Assembly: GCA_030645575.1 (NCBI GenBank) | Contig: JAUSMJ010000064.1 | Location: 34,283 to 98,282 of the forward strand | Length of the DNA: 64,000 nt | DNA from: Caulobacter sp. | Lineage (GTDB): Bacteria; Pseudomonadota; Alphaproteobacteria; Caulobacterales; Caulobacteraceae | Reading direction: 5' to 3' | Shown: in pieces, positions 43,074 to 54,010 of the stretch | Layout of the letters: every line of letters starts with the position of its first letter | How positions within the stretch are numbered: position 1 is the first letter of the stretch | Notes under the pieces: model-generated | Database searches by the model: none | Told to the model about the DNA's origin: nothing | Seen by the model: the letters and a program-made list of their open reading frames with translations, nothing else | Translations under genes and position numbers: made by a program

Positions 43074-44348
43074 ATGATGATTCCCCAGGATGTGGCCAAC
43101 ACCATTGTCGATCCCAAGGCCTATGCCGACGGCAAGCGGATCGACGACGCCTTCCGCTGGCTGCGCGCCAACGCGCCGCTGGCCAGGGCCCAGCCGGAGG
43201 GGTTCGATCCCTTCTGGGTGGTGACCCGTTTCGCCGACATCCAGGAGGTCGAGAAGCAGAACGACCTGTTCCACAACGGCGACCTGGCCACGGTGGTGAC
43301 GCCGATCGAGGTCGATAAGCGCGTGCGCCAGATGACCGGCGGCTCGCCGCACCTGGTCCGCTCGCTTGTCCAGATGGATAACCCCGACCATATGAACTAC
43401 CGGCGCCTGACCCAGGCCTGGTTCCTGCCGCAGAACATCCGCGGCCTGGAGGCCCGTATCCGCGAGATCGCCCGCGGCTTCATCGACCGCATGGCGGCCA
43501 AGGGCGACCGCTGCGACTTCGCGCGCGACGTGGCCTTCCTCTATCCGCTGCATGTGATCATGGAGGTCCTCGGCGTGCCGGAGATCGACGAGCCGCGCAT
43601 GCTCAAACTGACCCAGGAACTGTTCGGCAGCGCCGACCCGGAGCTGAACCGCGGCGGCGCGGCCGTCACCGATCCTGACGTCGGCCTCGCCGCCGTCCAG
43701 GCGACGGTGGTGGATTTCATGACCTATTTCAACGCCATGACCGAGGACCGCCGGGCCAACCCGCGCCAGGACCTGGCCAGCGTGATCGCCAACGGCCAGA
43801 TCGAGGGCCAGCCGCTCGGCCATCTCGAGGCGATGAGCTACTACATCATCGCCGCCACGGCCGGCCACGACACCACCTCCAACACCACCTCCGGCGCCAT
43901 GTGGGCCCTGGCCGAAAACCCCGACCAGTTCCGCAAGTTGAAGGCCGACCTGGGCCTGATCCCGGGTCTGGTCGAGGAGTCGATCCGCTGGGAAACCCCG
44001 GTGAAGCACTTCATGCGCAGCGCCACGGCCGACGCCGAGCTCGCCGGGCAGAAGATCGCCAAGGGCGACTGGATGATGCTCAGCTACCCGTCCGGCAACC
44101 GCGACGAGTCGGTGTTCACCAACCCGTTCAGCTTCGACATCGAGCGCACGCCCAACAAGCACGTGGCCTTCGGCTACGGCGCCCACGTCTGCCTCGGCCA
44201 GCACCTGGCCCGAATGGAGATGCGCGTGCTGTGGGAAGAGCTGCTGCCGCGGCTGGAGAGCGTCGAGCTGGACGGCACGCCGCGCCGCATGGAGGCCAGC
44301 TTCGTCTGCGGGCCCAAGTCGGTGCCGATCCGCTTCAGGATGACCTGA
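43074..44348 (+). CDS. Cytochrome P450
   Basis: The 424-residue soluble bacterial P450 has the oxygen-binding I-helix AATAGHDTTSN, the ExxR motif (EESIRW) and the heme loop FGYGAHVCLG with Cys373 as iron ligand. The N-terminal half contains MDNPDHMNYRRLTQAWF (C-helix). It hydroxylates an unknown, probably hydrophobic, substrate. No ferredoxin or reductase gene is adjacent; the rubredoxin across the TetR gene could play a part but is not the usual donor. Start ATG 43074 or 43077. Confidence 0.94.
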   Translation: MMIPQDVANTIVDPKAYADGKRIDDAFRWLRANAPLARAQPEGFDPFWVVTRFADIQEVEKQNDLFHNGDLATVVTPIEVDKRVRQMTGGSPHLVRSLVQMDNPDHMNYRRLTQAWFLPQNIRGLEARIREIARGFIDRMAAKGDRCDFARDVAFLYPLHVIMEVLGVPEIDEPRMLKLTQELFGSADPELNRGGAAVTDPDVGLAAVQATVVDFMTYFNAMTEDRRANPRQDLASVIANGQIEGQPLGHLEAMSYYIIAATAGHDTTSNTTSGAMWALAENPDQFRKLKADLGLIPGLVEESIRWETPVKHFMRSATADAELAGQKIAKGDWMMLSYPSGNRDESVFTNPFSFDIERTPNKHVAFGYGAHVCLGQHLARMEMRVLWEELLPRLESVELDGTPRRMEASFVCGPKSVPIRFRMT

Positions 44349-44503
44349 CGGGCGGTGAGGTTGGCCGATGCTGGAGCGTCTCTTCAGCACGGCCGTGCTC
44401 ACCGAGGCGCCAGCTGAAATATCCACGTTTCGGGTAACCCCGCCCTTGGAAGCGACGCCGACAGACCGGACAGTCCGCGAAGGCTTCGGGGGGAGTTCCT
44501 GTC

Positions 44504-45484
44504 ATGCGGATGTGGTCCGGGCGCGTCATGCGCCGGGCGGGGTGTCTCGTCGCCGCGCTGGCGCTGACGCTGGGACTGGCCACCGCCGCCTCGGCCGCGC
44601 CGATCAAGTGTCGCGTCGGCGCCTATGTCATCTCCCTGTCGCAGGTCGACACCGCCACCGGCGTCTTCAAGGCCGACTTCTGGATGTGGAGCGTCTGCCC
44701 GACGCCCGGGCTCGAACCGCTCAAGACCATGGAATTCCTCAACGGCGTCCAGACCACGGGCAGCCTGGACTCGACCATCCGCCGCGGCGACCAGTGGTGG
44801 TCGACCCGCAAGGTCAGTGGCACGTTCCGCCAGGATTTCTCGCTCAAGAACTATCCGTTCGACGAGCAGCCACTCGAGATCGCCATCGAGGAGGGCGTGC
44901 TCGACACCCGCGACCTGGTCTATGTCGCCGACCCGCGCGAGTCGGGCATGGATCCGGCCGTCGATCTGCCCGGCTGGCGACTGAAGGATTTCCGCGTGCG
45001 GGCCCACATCGCCGACCATCCGACGACCTTCGGCGACCCCTCGCTGCCGGGCGGGAGCAGCCAGTACGCGGCCCTCACGCTGCAGGTCGGCGTCGAGCGG
45101 GCCCATCTGGCCAATTTCGTCAAGGCGACCTTCCCGCTCTACATCGCCGCCCTGCTGGCGCTGGTCAGCCTGACGGTCACCGACGGGCGGATGAGCCTGC
45201 TGGGCACCACGACGTTCGCCGTGGTGCTGAGCTTTGTTTCGGTGGAGCGGGTGGTCGGGCCCCACGACGGGGTCTATCTGCTGGACCAGCTACACTTCGC
45301 GGCCCTGGCCCTGATCATGGCCGCGACCGGCTGGGGCGTGATCTCGCTGCGCGCCATCGCCCAAGGCGGGGACGCCGTTCTCCAGCGGCGACGCGACCTC
45401 AGGGCGGCGGCCTGGATGACCGGCGGATACCTGCTCCTCAACCTGGTGCTGGTCGGCCGGACCATCGCCGCCGCCGGCCACTGA
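44504..45484 (+). CDS. Prokaryotic pentameric ligand-gated ion channel homologue (Cys-loop receptor family)
   Basis: The 326-residue protein has a signal peptide (about 1-32), an extracellular beta-rich domain (33-200) with VDTATGVFKADFWMWSV and LKNYPFDEQPLEIAIEEG (YPFDEQ at 117-122, the place of the Cys/Pro loop; compare RYPFDSQTLHI in GLIC), PGWRLKDFRV, then four membrane segments (about 203-225, 231-250, 262-283, 303-322) with a basic link QRRRDLRAA before the last. Such channels pass cations or anions on ligand or proton binding. RBS GGGGGGAG. Ligand unknown. Confidence 0.82.
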   Translation: MRMWSGRVMRRAGCLVAALALTLGLATAASAAPIKCRVGAYVISLSQVDTATGVFKADFWMWSVCPTPGLEPLKTMEFLNGVQTTGSLDSTIRRGDQWWSTRKVSGTFRQDFSLKNYPFDEQPLEIAIEEGVLDTRDLVYVADPRESGMDPAVDLPGWRLKDFRVRAHIADHPTTFGDPSLPGGSSQYAALTLQVGVERAHLANFVKATFPLYIAALLALVSLTVTDGRMSLLGTTTFAVVLSFVSVERVVGPHDGVYLLDQLHFAALALIMAATGWGVISLRAIAQGGDAVLQRRRDLRAAAWMTGGYLLLNLVLVGRTIAAAGH

Positions 45485-45517
45485 CTCCCGCGTGGGCCGG
45501 CCACCACGCAACGCCGT

Positions 45518-45546
45518 TTGCGCCGCGCCCGGGTTTCCGCTATTGA
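45518..45546 (+). promoter_or_regulatory. Probable promoter of tRNA-Arg
   Basis: TTGCGC (45518-45523) and TATTGA (45541-45546) are 17 bases apart and 20 bases before the tRNA. Both hexamers are partial matches to the housekeeping consensus. Confidence 0.4.
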
Positions 45547-45566
45547 CCCGCCTCCGCCAGCGATCC

Positions 45567-45643
45567 GCACCCGTAGCTCAGCTGGATAGAGCGTTGCCCT
45601 CCGAAGGCAAAGGTCACACGTTCGAATCGTGTCGGGTGCGCCA
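45567..45643 (+). tRNA. tRNA-Arg (anticodon CCG)
   Basis: Acceptor GCACCCG/CGGGTGC, D-arm GCTC-AGCTGGATA-GAGC, anticodon arm TTGCC-CTCCGAA-GGCAA (anticodon CCG, reading CGG), T-arm ACACG-TTCGAAT-CGTGT, discriminator G and encoded CCA. Confidence 0.96.
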
Positions 45644-45705
45644 TCGATAGTCGTCCTTCGCGCTCAGCGCGGTCGCGCGGGCGCGGGTCCGCCGTTCGGG
45701 ACGGT

Positions 45706-45810
45706 CTAGTAGACCAGCCTGAGGCCGGCCCAGGCGGCGGCGGCGGTCAGGAAGGCCACGATGGCGATGATTTCGTAGGTCTTGAACAGCGGTCCATTCG
45801 GCGAACGCAT
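45706..45810 (-). CDS. Small single-span membrane protein, 34 residues
   Basis: The frame starts at ATG 45810 behind GGGGAGAG and encodes [20 protein letters not shown], a further hydrophobic stretch and a final GLRLVY. One membrane helix with a short charged N-terminus. A longer in-frame start at 45888 lacks conserved-looking sequence and would reach the ModA start. The good RBS makes it more credible than a chance frame. Function unknown. Confidence 0.5.
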   Translation of the reverse strand: MRSPNGPLFKTYEIIAIVAFLTAAAAWAGLRLVY

Positions 45811-45890
45811 CGGTCTCTCCCCTTGTCCCGTTTCGATCCAGCGAGGAGGATGGTCCGCAAGGGGCGGGCCATGCCGCGGAGAGACCATTG

Positions 45891-46664
45891 ATGCGCGACA
45901 GACGGGCGTTCGTCGCCGGAGCGGCGGCGGTTCTGGCCGCCGGCCAGGCGCGCGCGGCCGGGGCCGTGACGGTGTTCGCCGCCGCCTCGCTGCAGGAGGC
46001 GCTGACCGAGGCGGGCGCGGCCTGGACGGCCGGGAGCGGGACGCCCGTGCGCTTCAGCTTCGGCGCCTCCTCGGCCCTGGCGCGGCAGATCGACCAGGGC
46101 GCGCCGGCGGACCTGTTCCTGTCGGCGGATGAGGACTGGATGGACTGGCTGGCCACGCGGCGACGGATCGTTCCGGCCTCGCGCCGCGACCTGCTGTCAA
46201 ACCGGCTGGTGCTGATCGCGCCCAAGGGTTCGCGCACGACGCTGAGGATCGCGCCCGGCATGCCGCTGGCCAGGGCCCTGGGCGGCGGCCGGCTGGCGGT
46301 CGCCGATCCCATGGCCGTGCCAGCGGGAAAATATGCGAGGGCCGCCCTGACGTCGCTGGGCGTCTGGACCCAGGCGGCGGGCCGGCTGCTGCCGGCGGAC
46401 AATGTGCGCACGGCCCTGGCCTGGGTGGCGCGCGGCGAGGCCCCGCTGGGGATCGTCTACGCCACCGACGCGAAGGCCGAGCCGAGGGTGCGGGTGGTCG
46501 GCCTGTTTCCGGCCGCGAGCCATCCGCCGATCCGCTATCCGGGCGCGGTGATCGCCGCCTCGCGCAACGGCGGGGCGCCGGCCCTGCTCGACTTTCTGCA
46601 AGGATCGCGAGCGGCGGCGGTCTTCAGGCGCGACGGCTTTGGCGTGCCGGCGCGGCCGGCCTAG
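45891..46664 (+). CDS. modA: Molybdate ABC transporter substrate-binding protein
   Basis: The 257-residue protein has a Tat-like signal (RDRRAFVAGAAAVLAAGQARA) and the ModA pattern: VFAAASLQEALTEAG, FGASSALARQIDQGAPADLFLSAD with the oxyanion-binding Ser residues, LAVADPMAVPAGKYAR and APLGIVYATDA. It would bind molybdate or tungstate in the periplasm. No modB or modC is next to it, so the permease must be elsewhere or this is an orphan receptor. Start ATG 45891. Confidence 0.9.
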   Translation: MRDRRAFVAGAAAVLAAGQARAAGAVTVFAAASLQEALTEAGAAWTAGSGTPVRFSFGASSALARQIDQGAPADLFLSADEDWMDWLATRRRIVPASRRDLLSNRLVLIAPKGSRTTLRIAPGMPLARALGGGRLAVADPMAVPAGKYARAALTSLGVWTQAAGRLLPADNVRTALAWVARGEAPLGIVYATDAKAEPRVRVVGLFPAASHPPIRYPGAVIAASRNGGAPALLDFLQGSRAAAVFRRDGFGVPARPA

Positions 46665-47170
46665 TCCTCGACCTTGCCGGGCCAGGTCAGATAACCCTCC
46701 GCGTCCGTGCGGGCGCCGGGGTGGCCGCCGGCGTAGCGCCGATCGCGACAGCCGGTCGGGCAGGGATAGCCGCCGCCGACGGCGCCATAGGCGTAGCCGC
46801 TGGAGGATTCGCTGTAGCTGTAGCCGGTCGTCACACTTTCGGTCTCCTGGACCGAGACGCGAGTTCCGCCATAGACCCCGCCGCGCGCGCCGTAGCGACC
46901 GCCGTAGCCGCCCTCGCCCGCGCGTTCATAGCCGTAGGCGCGCGACTCGCGGACGGGGCGCGAAGGGGTCCGGGCGCGATGCACGCGCGCTTCCGTCCGC
47001 CGCGCCGGGGCCACGGCCTTCGCCGGACCGGCCGGCGGGGCGGCCGGCGCGGCCGTGGTCGGACAGCGATCGCAGCAGCAGGCCTGGCGGGACGCGGTCT
47101 GCAGCGGATTGCCGTCGCAGGCGCTCAGGAGCAGGGCCGCGAGGGCCAGCAGGGACAGCCGAACAGGCAT
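46661..47170 (-). CDS. Putative lipoprotein rich in Gly, Tyr and Ser
   Basis: The 169-residue protein has a lipoprotein signal with lipobox LLSAC (Cys18), then a Cys cluster (QACCCDRC), a Pro/Ala/Arg-rich linker, and a Gly/Tyr/Ser-rich C-terminal part (GYERAGEGGYGGRYGARGG; GYSYSESSSGYAYG) with a late C-P-T-G-C. It would be anchored in the envelope. No known family. It is convergent with modA, sharing the last 4 bases. Confidence 0.75.
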   Translation of the reverse strand: MPVRLSLLALAALLLSACDGNPLQTASRQACCCDRCPTTAAPAAPPAGPAKAVAPARRTEARVHRARTPSRPVRESRAYGYERAGEGGYGGRYGARGGVYGGTRVSVQETESVTTGYSYSESSSGYAYGAVGGGYPCPTGCRDRRYAGGHPGARTDAEGYLTWPGKVED

Positions 47171-47230
47171 CGGGCCACTCCGGTGGGGATCAGGCCGGCA
47201 CCCTAGTCGCCGCGCCCCGCGGTCGCCCTG

Positions 47231-47596
47231 CTATTCACCCCCGGCGGGAGACTTAACCTTGACCAGCTCGCGGACCGCGAGCGTCAGCAGCAGGCCCGTG
47301 GCGATGCCGACCGTATTGGCCAGGGCGTCGGCCGGATCGCCCTGGCGGCCGACCGCCATCAAGGCCTGGAAAACCTCGACCCCCACGCCGAAGGTGAAGA
47401 GACTGCCGGCCATGCGCCAAAGATGGTTCGGGAAGGCCAAGCCGCCAAGAACGGCCAGGCCCAGATAGGCGGCGGCATGCTCCAGCTTGTCCCAGAGCGT
47501 GACTTGGGGAAGGTCCTCCGCGGGCGCCAGGGACAGCCACAGAATGGCCACGCAGCCCGCCATGAAAATGGCGATGCGGAGAGGGCGAGCAATCAT
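47231..47596 (-). CDS. VanZ family membrane protein
   Basis: The 121-residue protein has four membrane segments and the VanZ pattern: LWLSLAPAEDLPQVTLWDKLEHAAAYLGLAVLG, FGVGVEVFQALMAVGRQGDPADALANTVGIATG. The D-K-x-x-H motif and the E-x-x-Q plus D-x-x-D-x-x-A-N motif are conserved in the family. The first VanZ was linked to teicoplanin resistance, but most bacterial homologues have no known role. Start ATG 47596. Confidence 0.88.
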   Translation of the reverse strand: MIARPLRIAIFMAGCVAILWLSLAPAEDLPQVTLWDKLEHAAAYLGLAVLGGLAFPNHLWRMAGSLFTFGVGVEVFQALMAVGRQGDPADALANTVGIATGLLLTLAVRELVKVKSPAGGE

Positions 47597-47699
47597 TTGG
47601 ACCTGTGGGTTGCGTCCCGGACCACCCGTCTCTAGAGCGCGTTGATCCGGTGATGAAACAGGTTTCGCGCCAGACGGTTGCAAAACGGAGGATGCGCAC

Positions 47700-48341
47700 G
47701 TGGTCGCGGCGGTGATCTGGGATTTTGGCGGGGTCATCACCTCCTCGCCGTTCGAGGCCTTCAACCATTTCGAGGCCGAGCGCGGCCTGCCCCGCGACTT
47801 CATCCGGCGGGTCAATTCGACCAACCCGCACGACAACGCCTGGGCCCTGTTCGAGCGCAACGAGATCGACGCGGCGGCCTTTGACCTGCGGTTCCTCGAG
47901 GAGGCCACCGCGCTGGGCCACGCCGTGCGCGGGGGCGACATCCTGCCCCGGCTGTCGGGCGAGGTGCGGCCCCGGATGGTCGCGGCGCTGAACGCCTGCA
48001 AGGCGGTCTTCAAGGTCGGCTGCATCACCAACAACGTCCAGACCGGCCATGGCGCGGGCATGGCCGGCACATCGGACAAGGCCGCCCAGGTGGCCGGAAT
48101 CATGGCGCTGTTCGACGCGGTGATCGAAAGCTCCAGGGCCGGGGTGCGCAAGCCCGACCCGCGCATCTACCAGATGATGTGCGAGCGGCTCGACGTCGCG
48201 CCGGCTGACTGCGTCTATCTCGACGACCTGGGCATCAACTGCAAACCGGCCGCGATGCTGGGCATGCGCGCGATCAAGGTCGGCGACGTCGATCAGGCCC
48301 TGGCCGAACTGTCGGCGGCGACGGATCTGGTCTTCGACTGA
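47700..48341 (+). CDS. HAD-IA family hydrolase
   Basis: The 213-residue phosphatase-like protein has motif I IWDFGGVITSSPF (the second Asp is replaced by Gly, as in the epoxide-hydrolase-N/YihX subgroup), motif II ITNNV, motif III KPDPRIY and motif IV YLDDLGINCKPA. It probably hydrolyses a phosphate ester; the substrate is unknown. GTG 47700 has CGGAGGATG upstream. An SDR gene follows 90 bases later. Confidence 0.87.
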   Translation: MVAAVIWDFGGVITSSPFEAFNHFEAERGLPRDFIRRVNSTNPHDNAWALFERNEIDAAAFDLRFLEEATALGHAVRGGDILPRLSGEVRPRMVAALNACKAVFKVGCITNNVQTGHGAGMAGTSDKAAQVAGIMALFDAVIESSRAGVRKPDPRIYQMMCERLDVAPADCVYLDDLGINCKPAAMLGMRAIKVGDVDQALAELSAATDLVFD

Positions 48342-48431
48342 GGCCAAAGCTACAGCCAGCTCAGGAAAAGTCTCAAAATTCGAATGGAACTGACGAACGG
48401 TTCCCGAAAGAAACCACGGGGAGAGACGCAC

Positions 48432-49217
48432 ATGACCGCGAAAACGGGCCGGGTCGCCGGCAAGAAGGCCTTCATCACCGGCGCGGCCCAGGGCCTGGGC
48501 GCGGCCATGGCCCGCCGGCTGGCGAGCGAGGGGGCCAGGGTCAGCCTGGCCGACCTGAACCTCGAGGGCGCCAAGGCGGTCGCCGCCGAGATCAACGCCG
48601 CCCACGGCGCCGGCACGGCGTTCGCCTTCCCGCTGGACGTGACCAGGGAGGATCAATGGATCTTCGCGCTGGAGGAGGCCGACGCGGCCATGGGCGGCAT
48701 CTCGGTGCTGATCAATAACGCCGGCATCAGCAAGGGCGGCAACCTCGACCAGTGCAGCCTGGAGGACTTCCGCCAGGTGATGGCGGTCAATGTCGATTCG
48801 GTGTTCCTGGGCGCCAAGCACGCGCTGAAATACATGCGCGACCACCAGCCCGGCTCGATCGTCAACATCAGCTCGATCGCCGGCCTGATCGCCAACCACA
48901 GCGGCCCGGCCTACAACGCGTCCAAGGCCGCGGTCTGGCTGCTGAGCAAGAACATCGCCCTCTACTGCGCCAAGCAGAAGTGGGACATCCGCTCCAACTC
49001 GATCCACCCGACCTTCATTGATACGCCCATTCTCGACCCGATCCGCCAGGCGTTCGGCAAGGAAGAGGGCGAGGCCAAGCTGGGTCGCCAGATCCCGCTG
49101 GGCCACATCGGCGAAACCCTCGATATCGCCAACGCCGCCCTCTATCTGGCCAGCGACGAGAGCAAGTTCATGACCGGCGCCGAGCTGAAGCTGGACGGCG
49201 GCATCAGCGCGATGTGA
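48432..49217 (+). CDS. SDR family oxidoreductase
   Basis: The 261-residue classical SDR has AFITGAAQGLGAAMA, the Asp after the second strand (LADLNLEG), INNAGIS, catalytic Ser (NISSIAG) and Tyr-Lys (AYNASKAA), and FMTGAELKLDGGISAM at the end. It resembles the glucose- or 3-beta-hydroxysteroid-dehydrogenase-like SDRs, but the substrate cannot be fixed. The start is ATG 48432 behind GGGGAGAGACG. Confidence 0.9.
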   Translation: MTAKTGRVAGKKAFITGAAQGLGAAMARRLASEGARVSLADLNLEGAKAVAAEINAAHGAGTAFAFPLDVTREDQWIFALEEADAAMGGISVLINNAGISKGGNLDQCSLEDFRQVMAVNVDSVFLGAKHALKYMRDHQPGSIVNISSIAGLIANHSGPAYNASKAAVWLLSKNIALYCAKQKWDIRSNSIHPTFIDTPILDPIRQAFGKEEGEAKLGRQIPLGHIGETLDIANAALYLASDESKFMTGAELKLDGGISAM

Positions 49218-49220
49218 CGA

Positions 49221-49355
49221 CGTGCGTCCTTCGAGACGCGATCCTGCGGGATCGCTCCTCAGGATGACGCAGAGGGTTGGTCTGCAAAGGTGGTCGTCAT
49301 GGTGAGGAGCGAGGCCTCGGCCGACCCCGGACTTGATCCGGGGCTCGAACCACGC
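49221..49355. repeat. Intergenic inverted-repeat element, family A copy 3
   Basis: CGTGCGTCCTTCGAGACGCG at 49221 leads to an internal ATCCTGCGGGAT hairpin and CTCAGGATGACGC. The right arm runs from GTCATGGTGAGGAGCGAGG (about 49295) to GCTCGAACCACGC at 49355, with an extra inner hairpin (CCCCGGACTTGATCCGGGG). It is longer and more diverged than the copies at 1194 and 12956. It lies between the convergent SDR and FliL-like genes. Confidence 0.82.
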
Positions 49356-49362
49356 ACCCGGC

Positions 49363-52058
<2,696 letters not shown>

Positions 52059-52060
<2 letters not shown>

Positions 52061-52144
52061 TTCGGTGACAGTTTACGAATTCGCCTCAGCGCCGCGGGCC
52101 TGACGCCGGGACCCGAGTTCGAATTCGTAAACTGTCACCGAATT
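52059..52144. repeat. Perfect 25-bp inverted repeat, family D copy 1
   Basis: AATTCGGTGACAGTTTACGA (52059 onward) begins a 25-base arm that is exactly reverse-complemented at 52120-52144, with a 36-base centre. It starts inside the pseC stop and ends just before the stop of the convergent unknown gene. The core GACAGTTTACG is shared with the element at 59620-59702. Confidence 0.92.
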
Positions 52145-52149
52145 AGTGG

Positions 52150-53871
52150 TCAGGCGGCCATGCCCGCCGACTGCATCATGTCGCGCACGCGGATCACGGC
52201 GTCGGGCGACCTGGCCAGCTCCTCGCGCAGGTCGGGATGGCGCACCAGGCGGAGCGCCTCGGCGCGGGCCCGGTCGGCGGCGGGACCCAGCGGCCCGGCC
52301 TCGCCCACGGCGATGCGCAGCAGCAGGCTCAGGCGGTGCACGGCCGGGGCCGGCGCCCTGGCGATCAGCGCGACGATCCGGCCGTCGGCCTCGACCAGTC
52401 CGCCGATCTCGCCGATCTTGGCCTGGACGGGGGCGGCGTCCTCGGCGACCAGTCCGGCCCGCACGACGTTCTTCTGCAACGCCGCCAGGCTGGCCATGCG
52501 GGTCGCGGGCGTGTCGGCGCCGTAGCGCATCTCCTTCTCGAACCGCAGGGCCGAGACGTTGGCCGACAGATAGCGGGCCGCCTGGCGCTTGTTGGCCGCG
52601 CCGGTGATGTTCTCGGCCAGGCGGATCAGCGCCTCGACCTCGTCCCGCGCGCTCATTCCGCCGTCCAGCAGGGCTTCGACGAAGTCGCTGGTGACCAGCA
52701 TCTTCGAGCGGGCCGAGAAGGCCTCGTGGATGTCGTCCAGGCTCAACACGCGGTCGCCGGCGGCGGTCAGGGCCATGGCCAGGCCGCGCAGCAGATCGAT
52801 CTCGCCGTCCGCGTCGCCGGGCTTCAGGCGTCGGGGACCGGTCAGCTCGCGCAGCACGCGCTGGGCGATGGCCGCGCGGCAGCCGTCGAAACCGGGCCCG
52901 GCCAGCCAGCCGGCGAGACGCGCGGCCGGGTCAGACAGGGGCGGCATGATCCGGGCGACCTTGGGGTCCAGCTTGATCAGGGTTTCCACCGACTGGGCGC
53001 CCGCCACGCGGGTCATGGCGGCCAGCTGTCCGCCCAGGTCCAGGTCGGGGCCGAGCAGGTCGGCGATCCCGGCCCGGGAGCCGAGAATCTCGGTCAGGGG
53101 TTGTTCGAGCACCTGCAGGGCCGCGGCGCGGGCCGCCGGCTCCATCGGCGCGGCGTCGGCCAGGTCGAGCAGGCGGCCGACCTTTTCGCTCCAGGTCCTG
53201 GCCGGCGCGATCGCGGCGGCGACGCCCGCGCCCAGCAGATAGCAGCGGTCGGGTTCGGTCGCGAGGCGCTCGGCGGCGGCGGCGAAGCCCTCGCGGTCAA
53301 GGTCGGGCAGGACACCCTTGCGATGGTCCTTGAGCAGCCGCTCGATGGCCCGCTCGGCCAGGTGCTGGAAGGTGCGGATGATCTCGTGCACGCCGATGCC
53401 GCGGGCCTGGGCCTCGGGGATGGCGATCTTCTGGATCGCATGCTGCAGCTCGATGCCGGAAGCCTCGAGCTTCTCGACCAGGTCCGGCCGGTGCAGCAGC
53501 TCGAAGGGCGTGGCCTTGTTGCGGACCAGCCAGTTGTCCAGCAGCCGGCCGATCCGCTCCCGCGCGTGGCAGCTGTAGAGGTCGGAGGGGCTGACGCAGA
53601 GGGGTTCGGTGTTCTCGCGGGGCTTGCGGGTCTTGGCCCGCTCCGGCGCGCCCTTGCTGAGGATGGTCACCGAGCGGAATTCGCGGGTGTCGGGGTCGAG
53701 GGTTTCCTTGGTCACGCGAACGGCGGCCACCCGGCCGTCGGCCAGCGCCTGCTCGGCCGTCTCGACCGCGCGCGCGCGGTCCTCGGTCGCGATCTCCAGC
53801 GACCAGCCCGATCCAGGCTGACGCCGCACGAACAGTTCATAGTGAATCTGGCCCCGTTCCATGCCTCGCAT
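52150..53871 (-). CDS. Conserved hypothetical protein, 573 residues
   Basis: The protein has no signal peptide or membrane segment. The first 80 residues form a small alpha/beta part (QIHYELFVRRQPGSGWSLEIA, AAVRVTKETLDPDTREFRSVTI). Residues 100-560 are almost all helical, with LCVSPSDLYSCHARERIGRLLDNWLVRNKATPFELLHRPDL, many Leu/Ala heptads and the final IRVRDMMQSAG. I do not recognise the family. It is divergent from chvI with 139 bases between. Confidence 0.72.
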   Translation of the reverse strand: MRGMERGQIHYELFVRRQPGSGWSLEIATEDRARAVETAEQALADGRVAAVRVTKETLDPDTREFRSVTILSKGAPERAKTRKPRENTEPLCVSPSDLYSCHARERIGRLLDNWLVRNKATPFELLHRPDLVEKLEASGIELQHAIQKIAIPEAQARGIGVHEIIRTFQHLAERAIERLLKDHRKGVLPDLDREGFAAAAERLATEPDRCYLLGAGVAAAIAPARTWSEKVGRLLDLADAAPMEPAARAAALQVLEQPLTEILGSRAGIADLLGPDLDLGGQLAAMTRVAGAQSVETLIKLDPKVARIMPPLSDPAARLAGWLAGPGFDGCRAAIAQRVLRELTGPRRLKPGDADGEIDLLRGLAMALTAAGDRVLSLDDIHEAFSARSKMLVTSDFVEALLDGGMSARDEVEALIRLAENITGAANKRQAARYLSANVSALRFEKEMRYGADTPATRMASLAALQKNVVRAGLVAEDAAPVQAKIGEIGGLVEADGRIVALIARAPAPAVHRLSLLLRIAVGEAGPLGPAADRARAEALRLVRHPDLREELARSPDAVIRVRDMMQSAGMAA

Positions 53872-54010
53872 CTAAGACGGCAAGGCCCTAAGGTCGGGTT
53901 TACGATGCGAAACCGCCCCAATGGGGCCATGCTGACGGGTGATTTCCTTGCGCGGGTCCGGGACCGCGCTAGGTTTCGGCCCGCCCGCCCCGCGACGACG
54001 AAGGATTGCA

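Noticed and set aside
47253..49106. Long minus-strand frame opposite the HAD and SDR genes
   Set aside because: Composition is that of a shadow frame and both plus-strand genes have complete catalytic motifs.
49221..49355. CRISPR-like repeat
   Set aside because: The repeats are long inverted elements at distant places, not regularly spaced direct repeats with spacers.
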